64,000 nt of DNA from positions 62,001 through 126,000 of the forward strand of contig JAXMAM010000004.1 of the NCBI GenBank assembly GCA_046350455.1, given 5' to 3'. The position numbers and the translations under genes were made by a program. Positions 61,551 through 64,000 of this stretch are shown here, piece after piece. Origin of the DNA: CAZXGD01 sp046350455. GTDB taxonomy: Bacteria; Planctomycetota; Phycisphaerae; Phycisphaerales; SM1A02. The notes beneath the pieces are model-generated. The model did not search any database. It was not told the origin of the DNA and saw nothing but the letters and a program-made list of their open reading frames with translations. Positions within the stretch are counted from its first letter, which is position 1; every line of letters starts with the position of its first letter.

Positions 61551-62384
61551 CTACTTGCCTGCGTAGTCAATGACGCGGCTGATCTCAGTGCGCAGCTGGT
61601 GCCGGTGCACGATGCGGTCGATGAAGCCCGCCTTCAGCAGGAACTCGCTGGTCTGGAAGCCGTCTGGCAGCTCCTGGCGAATGGTCTGCTGGATGACGCG
61701 CGGACCAGCAAAGCCGATGAGCGCCTTGGGCTCTGCAAAGATCACATCGCCCAGCATGGCAAAGCTGGCCGTCACGCCACCGGTGGTGGGGTCTGCCAGC
61801 ACGCTGATGTACAGGCCCCCTGCCTCGCCAAACCGCGCCAGCGCAGCGCTGGTCTTGGCCATCTGCATCAGGCTGAAGCCGCTCTCCTGCATGCGGGCGC
61901 CGCCCGAGCAGCACACCACCACCAGGGGCAGGTTGTGCTGGGTGGCGCGTTCAATGGCGCGGGTGATCTTCTCGCCCACCACGCTGCCCATGGAGCCAGC
62001 CATGAAGCTGAAGTCCATGATGGCCGCCACCACCTTGCGGCCCTTGATGAAGCCAGCGCCGGTCTGCACGCCGTCGTTCTCGCTGGTGCGGCGCTGCATG
62101 TCCCGGATGCGGTCGATGTATGGCTTCTGGTCCACAAAGTGCAGTGGATCCATGGGCGTCATGTCCACATCCATGGGCTCGAACGTGCCTGGGTCCAGCA
62201 GCTGCTCCACGCGGCGGCGCGCGCTGATGCGCATGTGATGGTCGCACTTGGGGCAGACCATCATGTTGGCTTCCAGGCTCTTGCGGAAGACAGTCTCCTG
62301 GCACTCTGGGCACTGGGTCCAGAGACCATCGGGCACTGCCTTCTTGACAGCTACTTCAGCCTGCGTCCATGTCCGTTCGGTCAC
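61551..62384 (-). CDS. accD: Acetyl-CoA carboxylase carboxyltransferase beta subunit
   Basis: 277 residues from GTG 62384 with AGGAGG just upstream. The N-terminal zinc ribbon has CPECQ and CPKCD (about residues 24-46). The crotonase-fold core has FSFMAGSMGSVVGEKI, VVVCCSGGARMQESGFSLMQMAKTSAAL and SVLADPTTGGVTASFAMLGDV. It transfers CO2 from biotin to acetyl-CoA as the first committed step of fatty-acid synthesis, with AccA, which is not nearby. It lies three bases upstream of lnt and about 46 bases downstream of the histidine-phosphatase-like gene. Confidence 0.96.
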   Translation of the reverse strand: MTERTWTQAEVAVKKAVPDGLWTQCPECQETVFRKSLEANMMVCPKCDHHMRISARRRVEQLLDPGTFEPMDVDMTPMDPLHFVDQKPYIDRIRDMQRRTSENDGVQTGAGFIKGRKVVAAIMDFSFMAGSMGSVVGEKITRAIERATQHNLPLVVVCCSGGARMQESGFSLMQMAKTSAALARFGEAGGLYISVLADPTTGGVTASFAMLGDVIFAEPKALIGFAGPRVIQQTIRQELPDGFQTSEFLLKAGFIDRIVHRHQLRTEISRVIDYAGK

Positions 62385-62430
62385 GCTGCCTCCTGCGCAG
62401 TGCCGCAAGTGTAGCGGCGCACGGCGGCGC

Positions 62431-63012
62431 TCAGTCGCCCAGCATGTCTGCGGCGCCGCTGGGCAGCACGTACGCGCTGCATGGCGCGCGACCCTCGATG
62501 CGCTCCCACAGGCGGCTGCCATCGCCCCGCGCCAACGCATCCCGCACCATGGCCAGCCCGATGGGATGCAGCACCAGACCCAGGCGGCGGTCTGCATGAT
62601 CTGCCAGCGCAGCAGCCAGCGCATCCAGGATGCGCGCGCGCGCCTGCGCCAGCGGCTCGCCTTCCGGCGGCTCCACAGTCAGCGGCGAAGCCACCCATTC
62701 GGCGTACCGGCTCTCAAAGCGGCGCTCGAACTCCGCCATGGCCAGGCCTTCCAGCAGTCCCAGGTCAGGCTCAGCCAGGTCTGGCGCCACGCGCACCTGG
62801 CAGGCAAAGCGCGCCGCGATGGCCTGCGCTGTCTCAGCTGCAGCCTCGTCTGGCGGGTGGAAGAGCACCTCTGGGCCTTCTGGCTGGCGGGCCATCAGGT
62901 CTCGGAAGGCTGCCAAAGCGCTTTCAGTGGCCGGCAGGTCCGTGCGGCCGTGCAGGCGCTCAGCCTCATCCCACACCGTGGCGCAGCAGCGGAACAGCCA
63001 GAGGCGCTGCAT
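62431..63012 (-). CDS. Histidine-phosphatase-like protein lacking the catalytic histidine
   Basis: 193 residues from ATG 63012. It follows the phosphoglycerate-mutase/histidine phosphatase fold: LWLFRCCATVWDEAERLHGRTDLPAT at the N-terminus aligns with the family's RHG-x-T-x-W-N, but RHG is RCC here, so the nucleophilic His is Cys9. Later blocks EVLFHPPDEAAAETAQAIA, DLGLLEGLAMAEFE and LGLVLHPIGLAMV match the rest of the fold, the last keeping a His. It is probably inactive as a conventional phosphatase; a binding or regulatory role is possible. It lies just downstream of rpe. Confidence 0.8.
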   Translation of the reverse strand: MQRLWLFRCCATVWDEAERLHGRTDLPATESALAAFRDLMARQPEGPEVLFHPPDEAAAETAQAIAARFACQVRVAPDLAEPDLGLLEGLAMAEFERRFESRYAEWVASPLTVEPPEGEPLAQARARILDALAAALADHADRRLGLVLHPIGLAMVRDALARGDGSRLWERIEGRAPCSAYVLPSGAADMLGD

Positions 63013-63016
63013 GGCG

Positions 63017-63700
63017 CTAGCCCCGCATGGCGTGGATGGTGGCGGCGTAGTCCTTGGAGCCAAAGATGGCGCTGGCGCTCACCAGGAGGTCGCAGCCAGC
63101 GTGGCGGCACATGGCGGCCGTGTCTGGGCTGACGCCGCCATCAATCTCCAGGAACTGGCTGGGCTTCATGCGGGCCCGCAGCGCGCGCGCCTTGTCCAGC
63201 ACGCCGCTGATGAACCGCTGGCCGCTGTACCCAGGATGCACGCTCATGATCAGGATGACGTCAAAGTCCTGGAGCGCGCCTTCCAGCGCTGTGTCCATGG
63301 TGTCTGGATTGAGCGCCACGCCAGCCAGCAGCCCCTGCCCGCGGATGTGAGCGGCAGCGCCGCGCAGGTCTGGCACCACCTCTGCGTGCAGCGTGATCAG
63401 GTCTGCCCCGGCCTGCACGAACGGCGTCACAAAGTCCAGCGGCCGCTCCACCATCAGGTGCACGTCAATGAACGTGCTGGGCAGCGCGCGGCGCACCGAG
63501 GCGCACACAGCTGGTCCCATGGAGAGGTTGGGCACAAAGTGCCCGTCCATGACATCCACGTGAATGGAGTCCGCGCCAGCAGCCACCACTGCGCGGCATT
63601 CTTCACCCAGCCGGGTGAAGTCCGCAGAGAGGATGGACGCAGCCACCAGCGGCCTGCGCGCAGCCTGGAACGCCTCCCGGTGTGCGGGCCTGCCAGTCAC
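63017..63700 (-). CDS. rpe: Ribulose-phosphate 3-epimerase
   Basis: 227 residues from GTG 63700, which overlaps the upstream gene's stop (GTGA). TIM-barrel motifs: VAASILSADFTRLGEE, IHVDVMDGHFVPNLSMGP, IDVHLMVERP, LIMSVHPGYSGQRFI and LEIDGGVSPDTA, with the two metal His and catalytic Asp present. It interconverts ribulose-5-phosphate and xylulose-5-phosphate in the pentose phosphate pathway. Longer in-frame starts would extend into the upstream coding region and are rejected. Confidence 0.96.
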   Translation of the reverse strand: MTGRPAHREAFQAARRPLVAASILSADFTRLGEECRAVVAAGADSIHVDVMDGHFVPNLSMGPAVCASVRRALPSTFIDVHLMVERPLDFVTPFVQAGADLITLHAEVVPDLRGAAAHIRGQGLLAGVALNPDTMDTALEGALQDFDVILIMSVHPGYSGQRFISGVLDKARALRARMKPSQFLEIDGGVSPDTAAMCRHAGCDLLVSASAIFGSKDYAATIHAMRG

Positions 63701-64000
63701 TTGGCTGGTGTCTCCGCGGTGGCAGGCGGCGCAGACGTCGGCTCGGCTGCCTTGGTGCCGCCTTCGCGATAGATGTCCAGCGCCCGCTTGAACGCGGGCT
63801 TGGCGCTGGGTGGCGCTGCCATCCACGCGTCGTACTGCGTGTCCACCGCGCGCTTCACATCGCCGGTCGCAGCCTCGATGGCCGCGATCGCAGCCATGGT
63901 GTACGGGTCATCGCTCTTGCGGTCGCGCAGGATCTGGCCAACCTGCTTGGCGGCGTCCAGATCGCGGTGCTTCATCTCGGTGTTGGTGGCCAGGTACTCG
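63697..64000 (-). CDS. Partial gene, C-terminal helical segment, cut by right edge
   Basis: The frame is open to the right edge and stops at 63697, giving about 100 C-terminal residues. They form Ala-rich helices (AAKQVGQILRDRKSDDPYTMAAIAAIEAATG, in part; VDTQYDAWMAAPPSAKPAFKRALDIYREGG) ending in a Pro/Thr-rich tail, consistent with TPR-like repeats. The real start is outside the window; the Met at 63975 is internal. Coupled by GTGA overlap to rpe. Confidence 0.7.
   Translation of the reverse strand, partial: EYLATNTEMKHRDLDAAKQVGQILRDRKSDDPYTMAAIAAIEAATGDVKRAVDTQYDAWMAAPPSAKPAFKRALDIYREGGTKAAEPTSAPPATAETPAK

Overview
The window reads as one gene-dense, G+C-rich bacterial chromosome segment. 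It is most consistent with a planctomycete of the Phycisphaerae type (inference). The supporting signs are a fused SecDF, an oversized SecA, secreted proteins ending in paired dockerin-like DLDNSG.VDGTDLGLLLG.WG repeats, a PEP-CTERM-like tail, and a GlmU-like bifunctional sugar-nucleotide enzyme next to mreBCD. Genes are tightly packed with many ATGA/GTGA overlaps, and many start with GTG. I see no rRNA, CRISPR array, prophage or intact insertion sequence.

Layout. 1-12.9 kb (minus strand): a matrixin-like protease cut by the left edge, a LysM protein, secDF-yajC-tgt, a rhomboid protease beside a catalytically degenerate site-2-protease homologue, a Nudix hydrolase, an OmpA-like lipoprotein, a large prepilin peptidase, and xseB. 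xseA follows to 14.3 kb. 14.3-24.3 kb (plus strand): recG, an ABC ATPase/FtsX-type permease/DUF3299 module, an M14 carboxypeptidase pair in which the first has lost its catalytic residues, and a BaiN/HI0933-type flavoprotein. 24.3-26.9 kb (minus): an HExxH protein, HIT and MazG-like proteins, tRNA-Arg, tRNA-Gly, a frameshifted chagasin-like inhibitor and a peroxiredoxin. 27.1-32.2 kb (plus): two large Cys-rich, repeat-built secreted proteins, the first behind a structured leader and in front of a textbook terminator. 32.2-44.1 kb: acyl-CoA ligase, SPOR/TPR lipoprotein, truncated haemoglobin, a secreted helical-repeat protein, a class V aminotransferase, lexA, trpA, a CAU tRNA, ppk2, an AI-2E family transporter, a PEP-CTERM-like protein and a SulP transporter. 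44.2-50.5 kb: secA, tRNA-Lys, two small membrane proteins, a thioredoxin-like protein and tRNA-Asp. 50.5-57.7 kb (minus): polA, a GlmU-like gene, mreD, mreC, mreB and a 57-residue membrane protein. 57.7-64 kb (minus): a MreC-shaped coiled-coil protein, lnt fused to a HEAT-repeat lipoprotein domain, accD, a degenerate histidine phosphatase, rpe, and a gene cut by the right edge.

Themes. Much of the segment serves the cell envelope: export (SecA, SecDF, YajC), lipoprotein maturation (Lnt), shape (MreBCD), envelope proteolysis (rhomboid, M50-like, M14, prepilin peptidase) and surface display. A second theme is DNA maintenance (XseAB, RecG, PolA, LexA). Several proteins keep a peptidase or phosphatase fold but have lost catalytic residues. 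Frameshifts cluster between 52.4 and 54.8 kb, inside polA and the GlmU-like gene. Because polA is usually essential, I read these mainly as local sequence errors.
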